Below are positions 55,919 through 64,000 of a DNA stretch of 64,000 nucleotides, piece after piece. The notes under the pieces are model-generated. The model saw only the letters and a program-made list of their open reading frames with translations. It was not told the origin of the DNA and ran no database searches. How positions within the stretch are numbered: position 1 is the first letter of the stretch; each line of letters starts with the position of its first letter. Source of the stretch: Synechococcus sp. A18-25c (GTDB lineage: Bacteria; Cyanobacteriota; Cyanobacteriia; PCC-6307; Cyanobiaceae); assembly GCF_014280035.1 (NCBI RefSeq), contig NZ_CP047957.1, positions 496,001 to 560,000 on the forward strand, read 5' to 3'. A program made the translations under genes and the position numbers.

Positions 55919-58900
55919 ATGTCTGCATCCAATAATTTCATCACTCGACCGGTTCTCACCACGGTCTGCAGCATCCTGATTGTGATCGTGGGTTTGATCG
56001 CGATTCCGATCCTTCCGATTGAAAACCTGCCCGACATCGCGCCGCCCACCGTCAAGGTGCGTGCGAACTACACCGGAGCCGACGCCATCTCCGTGGAGGA
56101 AGGTGTCACCTCGGTGCTGGAGCAGCAGATCAATGGTGTGGAAAACATGGACTTCATCAAGTCCAACAGTTCGGCTGATGGTGTGAGCTCCATTGATGTG
56201 GCGTTTGCCAGCGGCACCAATGGCGACATCAATCAGGTCAATGTTCAGAACCGGGTCTCGCTAGCTGAACCTCAGCTCCCTGAAGAAGTTCGCAAAGCTG
56301 GGGTGACCGTCAACAAGGCCTCCAACTCAATCCTGCTTGTCTACAACTTCGGCAGCGAAGATCCAGACCAGATCACTTACAGCGCTGAGACGATCAGCGG
56401 CCTTCTTGATCTGAATCTCACGGACTCGATCAAGCGCGTGACCGGGGTTGGTGATCTCACCTATTTCGGCAATCGCAAGCTGGCGTTTCGCCTTTGGCTC
56501 GATCCAGACAAGCTCACGACCTTCGGTCTCACCTCAACGGATGTTGTCAACCAGCTGTCCAGTCAGAACCGTCTGGTGCCTGCTGGCCAGGTGGGCGGTG
56601 AACCATCACCAAAGGGGCAGCAGTTCACCTTCACAGTGCAGCTCCAAGGCCGTCTGCGCAGTATTGAGGAATTCGAGGCGATGGTCGTGCGCACCGCCGA
56701 AGAAGGCGGTCTCGTGCGATTGCGGGATGTGGGAAACGTGCAACTCGGGGGTGAGTCCTATGCCGTGAGCGCAACGGATCTCCAGGGCGTCCCTTCGGTG
56801 GGACTGGCCGTGTATCAGCTCACCGGAAGCAATGCGCTTGAGGTTTCCGATGGAGTGAAGGCGGTGCTGGCTGAGTTCGAAAAGACCATGCCAGTGGGCA
56901 TGAAGATGGAGAAGATCTACGACAACACCGACTTCATCACCGCCTCCATCCAGGGCGTTGTGAATTCTCTGCGGGATGCGGTGGTTCTGGTGGTGTTGAT
57001 CCTGTTTCTGTTTCTGCAGAACTGGAAGGCCACGCTGGTTCCAGGAATTGCCATCCCTGTCGCGCTGATCGGCACCTTCGGGCTGGTACTTGGTTTCGGC
57101 TTTTCGCTGAATCAGCTCACCCTGTTCGGTCTTGTGCTCGCGACTGGTCTGGTGGTCGATGACGCCATCACCGTGATCGAGGACACTTCCAGCAAGAAAG
57201 CCGAAGGAATGACGGCGCTTGAGGCGGCCAAAGCCACCATGGATGAACTGTTCTCCGCGGTGATCGCTACGTCACTGGTGAAGTTCGCGGTGTTTCTGCC
57301 AGTGCTCTTCTTTCCCGGGGCCACGGGAACGATTTACAAGCAGTTTGCGGCCACGGTGATCTTCTCGATCGCCATTTCCACCTTTAACGCCCTCACCTTT
57401 TCGCCCATGCTTTCGGCGTTACTTCTGGCACGCGAGTCGAAGGATCCTGGCCGCAAAACCTATGCCATCGCCGGCACCGTGATCGGTTTCGTCTATGGCC
57501 TGCTTGTGGTTGGTGGAGGTGCCGCGCTGGCGCTGGCCCCCACTGCCATCGGAGCCTTGGTCGGGCTCTTGTTGGGGCGCGTTTTGGATCGTCCGGCCAC
57601 ACTGCCCTTCACCATCGGTGGAGCCATGACCGGTTTGATCCTGGTGGGCGTGAGCCGCATTCTGCCTGTGGTGATTTACCCCGCATTGGGCTTGGGCTTG
57701 GGCTGGTTGACCCCGGTGATTTTCGCCAATTTCAACCGCGGCTATGCAGTGATGGAAAGCCGTTACTCCGCTGCCTTGCAATGGGCTCTTGGCCGGCGAA
57801 AGCTGGTGATGAGCATCCTCGGTGCTGGCATCCTGCTGACGGCTGTGGCCTTTCGTGCCATCCCCGGTGGGTTTGTTCCGATTGAAGACCAGGGCTATGC
57901 CATCGGCGTTGTGCAGGCGCCAGAGGGTGTATCCACCCAGGTCACTGAAGCGATCAATCAACAGGTGGCCGCAGTGCTGCGCACCGAAAAAGACATCACG
58001 GCCGCCTCCGTTTTCAGCGGTGCCAGCTTGGATGGCAACAGTCCGAATAAGGGCTTGTTTTTCTTCGGCACCACCAACTGGTCGGATCGCCAGAAGAAGG
58101 ACCAGTCAGTGGCGTCGATCGTGGAGCGTCTCAATCAGAAGCTGGCGGCTTCTGTGGATGGTGCTCGGGTGTTTGTTGTGGAGCCTCCCTCCATTCCGGG
58201 TTATGGCACCGGCGGTGGTTTTGAGTTCCAGCTGCTCGACCAGAGCGGTGGTGCTTACAGCCTTGCGGAGTTCAACGCCACAGCCAGCCGTCTGATCCAG
58301 GCCGGCAATGCCGACCCCGAACTCAATCGGGTTTACACGTTCTTCTCGCCCGAATCACCCCAGATTGAAATCCAGGTCGACCGGGATCGGATGGCCGCGG
58401 TCGAGGTGGACTTCGGATCAGCGATGCAGACCTTCAGCGTCAATTTCGGCGGTTTGTATGTGAACGACACCTTCCAGGAAGGCAAGGTGCGTCGTGTCTA
58501 TGTGCAGGCCAATGCAGAAAGCCGAGCCACACCCGAGCGTCTGTCCGCTGTTTACGTGAAAAGTGCCGCAGGTGATCTGATTCCGCTGTCTGAATTTTTC
58601 ACCGTTCGGGAAACCTATGGCCCCACGGTGGTGCCCCATTTCAACCTTTACCGGTCGATCAAAATTGAAGGCACGCCCGCTCCTGGCAGCAGTTCCGGTC
58701 AGGCCATCAATGCCATGAAGGGGATCTTCGAAAGCGTGAACCCTCAGGGTCTCAGCTTTGACTGGACCGGTATTTCCCGGGAAGAAGTGAAGGCGGGTGC
58801 CCTTGCGGTGGTGATCTTTGCGCTCGGAATTCTGGCGGTTTATCTGGTGCTCTCCGCCCAGTACGAGAGCTATGCCGATCCCCTAATTATTTTGATGACC

Positions 58901-59350
58901 GTTCCTACGGCCATGCTCGGCGCCCTGATCTTTTTGGCGTTGCGTGGTGAGGTGCTCAACGTCTACGCCCAGGTGGGCCTTGTGATGTTGATTGGCCTTG
59001 CGGCAGGCAACGGCATCCTGATTGTGGACATGGCCAATCAGCGCATGCAGGCGGGTGCCAATGCGTTGGAGGCCGCGCGTTATGCGGCGAGCTCGCGTTT
59101 GCGTCCAATCCTGATGACAGCGATTTCTTCGTTGTTTGGTTTCGTTCCACTGGTGTTTGCCAGTGGAGCAGGCGCTCGGAGCCAAACATCACTTGGTGCT
59201 GTGGTGTTCGGTGGTTTGTTGGTGGCCACTGTGTTGTCGTTGTTTGTGGTGCCAGTGTTTTATGTGGTGATGAAGTCATTGCTGGGCCAGGCGGATGGGG
59301 CCATCGGTGGTCCAGAAGCAGGGAATGATTCGGGATTGATCACCTCATGA
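55919..59350 (+). CDS. RND family transporter (AcrB/HAE1-like), unusual
   Basis: 1,143 residues; AcrB-type pumps are near 1,040. It has the standard start TRPVLTTVCSILIVIVGLIAIPILP, periplasmic halves, and the TM4 Asp pair (Asp414, Asp415 in VVDDAITVIED). Two things differ. In TM10 the AKNAILIVE segment of AcrB reads AGNGILIVD, so the proton-relay Lys is Gly1030. Between TM6 and TM7 there is an insertion of about 100 residues (about 501-602) with GTVIGFVYGLLVVGGGAALAL and GGAMTGLILVGVSRILPVV, adding two or more membrane segments. A Thr in RLRPILMT (TM11) is kept. Coupling must be different or reduced. It overlaps the next gene by four bases. Confidence 0.9.
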   Translation: MSASNNFITRPVLTTVCSILIVIVGLIAIPILPIENLPDIAPPTVKVRANYTGADAISVEEGVTSVLEQQINGVENMDFIKSNSSADGVSSIDVAFASGTNGDINQVNVQNRVSLAEPQLPEEVRKAGVTVNKASNSILLVYNFGSEDPDQITYSAETISGLLDLNLTDSIKRVTGVGDLTYFGNRKLAFRLWLDPDKLTTFGLTSTDVVNQLSSQNRLVPAGQVGGEPSPKGQQFTFTVQLQGRLRSIEEFEAMVVRTAEEGGLVRLRDVGNVQLGGESYAVSATDLQGVPSVGLAVYQLTGSNALEVSDGVKAVLAEFEKTMPVGMKMEKIYDNTDFITASIQGVVNSLRDAVVLVVLILFLFLQNWKATLVPGIAIPVALIGTFGLVLGFGFSLNQLTLFGLVLATGLVVDDAITVIEDTSSKKAEGMTALEAAKATMDELFSAVIATSLVKFAVFLPVLFFPGATGTIYKQFAATVIFSIAISTFNALTFSPMLSALLLARESKDPGRKTYAIAGTVIGFVYGLLVVGGGAALALAPTAIGALVGLLLGRVLDRPATLPFTIGGAMTGLILVGVSRILPVVIYPALGLGLGWLTPVIFANFNRGYAVMESRYSAALQWALGRRKLVMSILGAGILLTAVAFRAIPGGFVPIEDQGYAIGVVQAPEGVSTQVTEAINQQVAAVLRTEKDITAASVFSGASLDGNSPNKGLFFFGTTNWSDRQKKDQSVASIVERLNQKLAASVDGARVFVVEPPSIPGYGTGGGFEFQLLDQSGGAYSLAEFNATASRLIQAGNADPELNRVYTFFSPESPQIEIQVDRDRMAAVEVDFGSAMQTFSVNFGGLYVNDTFQEGKVRRVYVQANAESRATPERLSAVYVKSAAGDLIPLSEFFTVRETYGPTVVPHFNLYRSIKIEGTPAPGSSSGQAINAMKGIFESVNPQGLSFDWTGISREEVKAGALAVVIFALGILAVYLVLSAQYESYADPLIILMTVPTAMLGALIFLALRGEVLNVYAQVGLVMLIGLAAGNGILIVDMANQRMQAGANALEAARYAASSRLRPILMTAISSLFGFVPLVFASGAGARSQTSLGAVVFGGLLVATVLSLFVVPVFYVVMKSLLGQADGAIGGPEAGNDSGLITS

Positions 59351-59652
59351 CGCAGGGCAATCGACCCGGTGCTGACACCCAAAAGCCAGCTGACTTCAAC
59401 GGCTATAAGGTTCTCTGGTCTGCATTGATCGGTGCCGGGATCGGTGTGGTGCTGTCGCTCTTTCTCGACACCTTCATCCGCAACACACCGGCGACCATTC
59501 GCCAAACTCGGCTGCATTACCTCTACGGGGTCGTGATCTCTTCGGCGGCTCTCTTCAGTGCCTCGATTGAGAGCATGCGCCAGCTTCAGGACAGTGCACC
59601 GGAAGAGGACTACCGCACGGGCAAGTCGATGGCAGGGAAGTCTCGTCGTTAG
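59347..59652 (+). CDS. Small membrane protein coupled to the RND pump
   Basis: 101 residues, ATG overlapping the pump stop by four bases (ATGA). One or two membrane helices (KVLWSALIGAGIGVVLSLFL and LYGVVISSAALFSASIES), with a polar N-terminus and a basic tail. It may be an accessory subunit of the pump, comparable in position though not in sequence to AcrZ-like proteins. The relation is inferred from coupling only. Confidence 0.65.
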   Translation: MTQGNRPGADTQKPADFNGYKVLWSALIGAGIGVVLSLFLDTFIRNTPATIRQTRLHYLYGVVISSAALFSASIESMRQLQDSAPEEDYRTGKSMAGKSRR

Positions 59653-59685
59653 ACGAACCTCTCCCTGCCAGGTTGGATGACCTGA

Positions 59686-61344
59686 TCAGGTGATCACCGT
59701 GGGCTGATCCATGCCGGTGCGTTGTTGGATTTCAGCCAGGTCATTGATGGCGTTGATCATCTTGGCCAGGGCGATCTGAGGATCCTGGTTGAGGTCCCCG
59801 GTGTTGGGAACATAGCTCTCTAGGTAGACCCGAATCGTGGCCCCCTTAGTGCCAGTTCCGGACAGACGAATCACTACGCGGCTGCCGTCGTCTAGAAGAA
59901 TTCGCAACCCCTGCCCCTGTGTTACCGACTGGTCCACAGGATCGATGTAGCTGAAATTGTCAGCACCGCTGATGGTCTGACCAGCAAAGGTTTGCCCCAA
60001 CAGGGAGGGAAGCATCATTTCCAGGCGGTCATAAAGGCCGTGGGCGGCTTCCGTTGGGACCGCTTCGTAGTCATGGCGCGAGTAATAGTGCCTGCCAAAG
60101 CGTTGCCAATGGCTGTTCATGATGTCTGCGACGCTGCACCGGCGGACGGAAAGGATCTGCAGCCAGAACAGCACGGCCCACAAGCCGTCTTTTTCGCGCA
60201 CGTGATTGCTGCCGGTTCCAAAGCTTTCTTCTCCACACAGGGTGATCTCGCCAGCATCCAGCAAGTTGCCGAAGAACTTCCAACCCGTGGGAGTTTCGAA
60301 GCAGTTGATGCCCAGATCCTTGGCGACCACATCCACCGCTGCGCTGGTGGGCATGGAACGGGCAACGCCCGCCAGCCCCCCTGCGTACCCCGGGGCGAGG
60401 GTGGCGTTGGCCGTGAGCACCGCGAGGCTGTCGCTGGGATTCACGAAGCAGCGGTGGCCCAGAATCATGTTGCGGTCACCGTCTCCGTCGCAGGCGGCTC
60501 CGAACCGGTACCCATCACCTTCGAGCAGAAGCCCTGCGAGGTCGTGGGCGTAAGTCAGGTTGGGGTCTGGGTGTCCCTTGCCGAAGTCCTCGAGGGGGAT
60601 GCCATTGCGCACGCTCCCGGCTGGTGCGCCGAGCAGGTCTTCGAACACCCGTTTGGCATAAGGCCCTGTGACGGCATGCATGGCATCGAAGGCCAGCGGA
60701 AAGTCGCTCTTGAGCAAGTCGCTGATTTGCTCGAAATCAAACAGCTGCTGCATCAGGGCGACAAAGTCATCGACGCCATTGACAATTTCGACCTGCATCG
60801 CACCGATCTGATGCGTTCCCGGTTCTTCGAGGTTGAGGGGCTTCGCCTCGGCGATTGAATAGTAATCGAGTGTTTTCGTGCACTCGAAAACTGCATCGGT
60901 GAAGGAGCTGGGCGTGGGGCCGCCGTTGGCGCCATTCACCTTCACGCCAAAGTCGCCATCGGGCCCACCGGGATTGTGGCTCGCCGAAAGGATGATGCCT
61001 CCGATCGCTTGTCTCTGGCGGATCAGATTGGAGGCTGCGGGGGTCGACAGGATGCCGCCTGTGGCGACCAACACTTTGCTGAGCCCATGGGCTGCTCCCA
61101 TGCGCAAAATTACGTCGATGGCGCGTCGGTTGCCGTAGCGACCGTCGCCACCGAGCACGAGGGTGCCGCCCTGCACGCCAGGCAGAGTTCTGAAGACCGC
61201 TTCAATAAAGCTCTCGAGGTAGTGAGGCTGCTCAAATTGTTGGCTGCTCTTGCGCAGTCCCGAAGTGCCAGGTTTTTGGTCAGTGAAAGGAGCGTCGAGT
61301 TGCACGATGGTGTGCGTGGGCTCGGCCGAGGCGGAGGCTGTCAT
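59686..61344 (-). CDS. pgm: Phosphoglucomutase
   Basis: 552 residues. It interconverts glucose 1- and 6-phosphate for glycogen, sucrose and cell-wall synthesis. The catalytic serine is Ser122 (GGIILSASHNPGG), the metal loop is DGDGDR, the sugar-binding loop GEESFGTGSNH is present, and the C-terminal RLSGTGTKGATIR is the phosphate loop. Full-length alpha-phosphohexomutase. It converges on the pump-linked small gene. Confidence 0.97.
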   Translation of the reverse strand: MTASASAEPTHTIVQLDAPFTDQKPGTSGLRKSSQQFEQPHYLESFIEAVFRTLPGVQGGTLVLGGDGRYGNRRAIDVILRMGAAHGLSKVLVATGGILSTPAASNLIRQRQAIGGIILSASHNPGGPDGDFGVKVNGANGGPTPSSFTDAVFECTKTLDYYSIAEAKPLNLEEPGTHQIGAMQVEIVNGVDDFVALMQQLFDFEQISDLLKSDFPLAFDAMHAVTGPYAKRVFEDLLGAPAGSVRNGIPLEDFGKGHPDPNLTYAHDLAGLLLEGDGYRFGAACDGDGDRNMILGHRCFVNPSDSLAVLTANATLAPGYAGGLAGVARSMPTSAAVDVVAKDLGINCFETPTGWKFFGNLLDAGEITLCGEESFGTGSNHVREKDGLWAVLFWLQILSVRRCSVADIMNSHWQRFGRHYYSRHDYEAVPTEAAHGLYDRLEMMLPSLLGQTFAGQTISGADNFSYIDPVDQSVTQGQGLRILLDDGSRVVIRLSGTGTKGATIRVYLESYVPNTGDLNQDPQIALAKMINAINDLAEIQQRTGMDQPTVIT

Positions 61345-61457
61345 CCCGTGCGGGTGGGGCGGATCTACGGAACCTAAACATGCCTGGACAAATCCAGGGT
61401 GTTCGGGGCAACCACTTGTCGCAGCTACTTTTTGTTCATCGCGTCGGCTGAACTGTG

Positions 61458-61697
61458 ATGGAGATCGATCGCCCCAACGCAGTTCCTCTCTCCCAGGAGC
61501 AACAAGAGCTCATTACCCATGTCCGTCAGCGGTTGGAGTCGATGGTGTCCAGCCATGGCTTAACGGCTGATGACGTGGGCGAACTGATCCCGGAATTGCG
61601 AAGACATCCTGCGTTGAGCAGTGAACTGATGCAGCAGGTTCGCGATGAAGTGGAGCGCTTGCTCCCGGGGCAACGCTTCAGTTTCGACTGGGATTAA
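61458..61697 (+). CDS. Small helical hypothetical protein
   Basis: 79 residues from the ATG at 61458 (a GTG lies three bases before). It is mostly helical (EQQELITHVRQRLESMVSSHGL, ADDVGELIPELRRHPAL, LMQQVRDEVERLLPG) and ends in FSFDWD. Divergent from pgm across about 110 bases. No family recognised. Confidence 0.6.
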   Translation: MEIDRPNAVPLSQEQQELITHVRQRLESMVSSHGLTADDVGELIPELRRHPALSSELMQQVRDEVERLLPGQRFSFDWD

Positions 61698-61709
61698 CAC
61701 CGGGGTCGC

Positions 61710-62096
61710 TCATGCCTGTGTGGGTGCCTGCGGCGCTGGTGCTGGAGCCTTCGCGCAGACCACAGTGAGTCTTCGGGCTGGGCGATCAATGCTGTCCCGC
61801 CGTTGAAAGCTGTTGGTGTTGGCCACATGAGACGCCTGGATCAATTCCCAGAGGGTGTCTTTGCAGGCGGCTGGAAGTCGTGGGTGATCCATCAGCGGAT
61901 CGGCAATGCTTCGGGTCTGGTCGCAGTTGGTGAGGTCATTCTCCCGTGAGCAGCTGTAGGCGAGCAGCTGCAGCGAGCGCATCTCTTCTTGAGTGGGCAT
62001 GGGAACGAACTTGACCTGCGTGAAGGCCGCGGGGGGCAGCATCAGCACAAGCCCCAAGAGGGACAGCGGCAATCTCACGGAGGGTGAATCAGTCAT
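61710..62096 (-). CDS. Secreted Cys-containing hypothetical protein
   Basis: 128 residues from the ATG at 62096. A signal peptide (SVRLPLSLLGLVLMLPPAAFTQ) precedes a helical region with four Cys at CSRENDLTNC, ACKD and VCAKAP. They may form two disulfides in the periplasm or lumen. The C-terminus is Pro/Ala-rich. The frame extends to 62156 without a better start. No family recognised. Confidence 0.6.
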   Translation of the reverse strand: MTDSPSVRLPLSLLGLVLMLPPAAFTQVKFVPMPTQEEMRSLQLLAYSCSRENDLTNCDQTRSIADPLMDHPRLPAACKDTLWELIQASHVANTNSFQRRDSIDRPARRLTVVCAKAPAPAPQAPTQA

Positions 62097-62320
62097 TGCA
62101 AGAGCATTCTGGCCCGACTGGTGTGGCGATCGGTCATCGGTGTTTGGGTTGACCAACGCCTTGCTTGCTGGGGATCAAGTTGGAGACGACCGGGTGTGGT
62201 TTTTGGAGGGATTGCTGTTGTCCAGTTTTCGACTTGAATTGTGTCAGCGGATGTTGCCAATGATCAATGTCAATGGATTCATCTTCGTGAATGGAATCTT
62301 TTGCAGTAGTCGTGATTCAT

Positions 62321-63760
62321 TCATGGATCTGAGGTGATTTCTCCCCTTTGCTCTCCACTGCCGCACAGCGCTTGCTGACGCTCCAACTTGCGCTGCATTC
62401 GCAGAGTGATCCCCAGCTCAGCACTGCGCCACATTCGATTCATTTCACGGGTGAAATGCGCAGCAAGCTTCGGTGAGTGGATCACCAGCAGGGTTTCATC
62501 GTTGGTGTGTGCTGCAGATGGCGACCAATTGAAGCTCCCGGTGATCACCGTTTTGTTGTCGATCACGGCGAACTTGTGGTGCAGTTTGTCGCCACGCGCG
62601 AGGAGCGGGGTGCCGATGTTCTTTAACGGTGTAGTCAGGGGTTGATTGCCAGCTTCGAGTTTGCAGAAACGGTCTGGCAGTGCCAGTCCCAGCAGGTCCA
62701 GGACCTCTGAAAAGAAGCGGCTGGCAAAACCGGGATCAGCCAGCAATCGGATCGCCACGCCGGCGTTGTGGCGCTCAGTGAGCACGTCGGTCAGTGACTG
62801 CGCTGAGAACACGAACAAGGCCATGTCGATGGTTTGTCGTGCTTTGGCCAGCGTTCGGCCAATCAGGTTCAAGCCATGCTCCGGATCCTGTGGGGAATGG
62901 GGTGGGAACAGCACTTCCACCCTGATGCCGTCGATGCTTGCGACCTGTGGGCCTCGCCGCTCTTTCCCTCGACCGAAGCGGCTGTTGTTCAGCCCTGAGG
63001 GTCCGTCACCCCACATGAGTTCGAACTCCTCGCGGAATATCGCAGCCAGATCCATGCTGTCGATGCTGAGGAGATGATTCACGTTGCCCCGGCTATTCGG
63101 GGCACCGACATCACCATGCAATCCCGAACTGGTGAAGTTGGCGCTTCCTGTCACGACACGCCGTTGGTCCACCACGATGAATTTGTGGTGCATCAGGCCG
63201 CTCCCGCGACTGCCGTCTTCGGTGTCGTCGATGATCGGTACACCGCCGCGCTTCAGGATGGCAACGGCATCACCTCGCATCCGTTCTTCAGCGCTCAGTT
63301 GGCCGTCACGGTTGCGATCGGCGAGCTTTTGGAGTTGATGCAGGCGTTGACGGCCACGGGCCGGCAGGTCCGTGGGGTGCAGCTCGGTCCAGGGCGTGCT
63401 GTAAGTGTTCTCCAGAACCACGTGAACCTTCACTCCGTTCTGGCTGGCCTGCACCAAGGCCTCAGCGATGGCGGGCAATGACAGCTCTTGAACGGCCACG
63501 AGCAGTTCGTGCTCGGCGCTTTTGATCTGTGCGATCAACGCCTGTTCGAGGTTGTCGCCATTGCGCCATTCCCCCGTGAGCGGATGGCGGTAGCGGCTGC
63601 TGTCGCGGTGGTTGAAGTGCAGCGCAATTCCCTTGGGTCTTGGAAGTGGCTCGCTTCCATGTCCCACCACCTCACCGGGCTGGCTGCAGCTCAACAACAA
63701 AAAAGACAGCGTCGAAGCCACAATCGATGCCGCTTTCGGCGGGCATGCTCTTGGGCCCAT
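62321..63760 (-). CDS. Phospholipase D-type lipoprotein with EF-hand-like loop
   Basis: 479 residues. A signal peptide with lipobox (FLLLSC) suggests lipid anchoring. Two HKD motifs (HHKFIVVD near 190 and HHKFAVID near 400, each followed by VxTGSxNxS) give the complete PLD active site. Around residue 150 a DRNRDGQLSAEE loop is a full EF-hand calcium-binding pattern placed just before the first HKD. PLD family members cut phospholipid or nucleic acid. Calcium dependence would be new here but is only predicted from the loop. Confidence 0.85.
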   Translation of the reverse strand: MGPRACPPKAASIVASTLSFLLLSCSQPGEVVGHGSEPLPRPKGIALHFNHRDSSRYRHPLTGEWRNGDNLEQALIAQIKSAEHELLVAVQELSLPAIAEALVQASQNGVKVHVVLENTYSTPWTELHPTDLPARGRQRLHQLQKLADRNRDGQLSAEERMRGDAVAILKRGGVPIIDDTEDGSRGSGLMHHKFIVVDQRRVVTGSANFTSSGLHGDVGAPNSRGNVNHLLSIDSMDLAAIFREEFELMWGDGPSGLNNSRFGRGKERRGPQVASIDGIRVEVLFPPHSPQDPEHGLNLIGRTLAKARQTIDMALFVFSAQSLTDVLTERHNAGVAIRLLADPGFASRFFSEVLDLLGLALPDRFCKLEAGNQPLTTPLKNIGTPLLARGDKLHHKFAVIDNKTVITGSFNWSPSAAHTNDETLLVIHSPKLAAHFTREMNRMWRSAELGITLRMQRKLERQQALCGSGEQRGEITSDP

Positions 63761-63810
63761 GGGATCTCACCACTCCTGTGAAGGCAGTGTTCCCCTGTGC
63801 GGATGGAGGG

Positions 63811-63993
63811 TTAGTGGGGCATTTCTGCTGTGCTGAGCATGGTCACAAACCAGAGACTGCTTAGCACCAACGCCACGCCCACTCCGGCGCCGATTCCAAG
63901 TTTCGCCATGGTCAGAGGGACTAAGACGGGAAAGGCCATCGCTCCCACAAGGGGAGTGATGGCCACAAACCAACGGAGGGTGTTCCGTTTCAT
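63811..63993 (-). CDS. Small two-span membrane protein at the window end
   Basis: 60 residues from the ATG at 63993 (a GTG lies six bases further). Two hydrophobic stretches (FVAITPLVGAMAFPVLVPL and GVALVLSSLWFVTML) joined by a short loop. It is preceded on the same strand by the right edge of the window and followed by the PLD gene about 50 bases later. No family recognised. Confidence 0.6.
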   Translation of the reverse strand: MKRNTLRWFVAITPLVGAMAFPVLVPLTMAKLGIGAGVGVALVLSSLWFVTMLSTAEMPH

Positions 63994-64000
63994 GGTCACG

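Noticed and set aside
59680-59691. Palindrome ACCTGATCAGGT at the pgm stop
   Set aside because: Partly coding and with no T-run or matching partners; probably chance.

Overview
The window is a gene-dense, GC-rich chromosomal stretch of a cyanobacterium. It has psbB, psbT, psbM, petB and petD, a high-light-inducible protein, a phycobilisome-fold protein, minCDE, ctpA and a rRNA operon with tRNA-Ile and tRNA-Ala in its spacer. The compact layout, the very small photosystem genes and several cyanobacteria-restricted small proteins (DUF2973 type, a Nif11 leader-like protein, a twin CX3C protein) suggest a marine Synechococcus/Cyanobium-type picocyanobacterium. That assignment is inference; the strain cannot be named from the sequence alone. 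I saw no prophage, insertion sequence, CRISPR array or plasmid-type gene.

Layout. 1-8 kb: a phycobilisome-fold protein cut by the window edge and its unknown partner, tRNA-Phe, then a mostly minus-strand run (comF, DUF2470, FGGY kinase, metK, HAD phosphatase, ribosomal protein S1, nrdR). 8-11 kb: psbB-psbT facing a 2Fe-2S ferredoxin and psbM. 11-15 kb: plus-strand thioesterase, dprA, prmC, tsaC and a small membrane protein. 15-20 kb: minus-strand tRNA-Thr, a LuxR-type HTH protein, minE-minD-minC, an HD hydrolase and ctpA. 20-22.7 kb: petB-petD and a GH100 invertase. 22.7-28.7 kb: the rRNA operon with a long leader and a strong terminator.

28.7-40 kb: a YihY-type membrane protein, xseB/xseA, an hli gene, hrpB, a DegP/HtrA-type protease, an ABC-F ATPase, a Nif11-like protein and a ribbon-helix-helix protein. 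40.7-48.7 kb: a tightly packed minus-strand run in transcription order NDH-2, hflX, an SLC13-type transporter, ktrB, ktrA, anmK. 48.7-52.5 kb: cysH-coaX, a PrxQ peroxiredoxin, an Sfp-type phosphopantetheinyl transferase, a 440-base gap and a secreted DUF1400-like protein. 52.5-64 kb: a RarA fusion protein, an RND efflux adaptor and pump with an unusual pump sequence, phosphoglucomutase, and a phospholipase D-type lipoprotein.

Most genes are housekeeping or photosynthetic. The most unusual items are the phycobilisome-fold protein that keeps its bilin cysteine; the RND pump that lacks the usual TM10 proton-relay lysine and carries extra membrane segments; the psbB-linked ferredoxin with a fifth cysteine; a LuxR-type gene overlapping tRNA-Thr; a Nif11 leader-like protein without a core peptide; a twin CX3C miniprotein; and a PLD-type lipoprotein with an EF-hand-like loop. 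I found no self-evident new multigene system and have not forced one.
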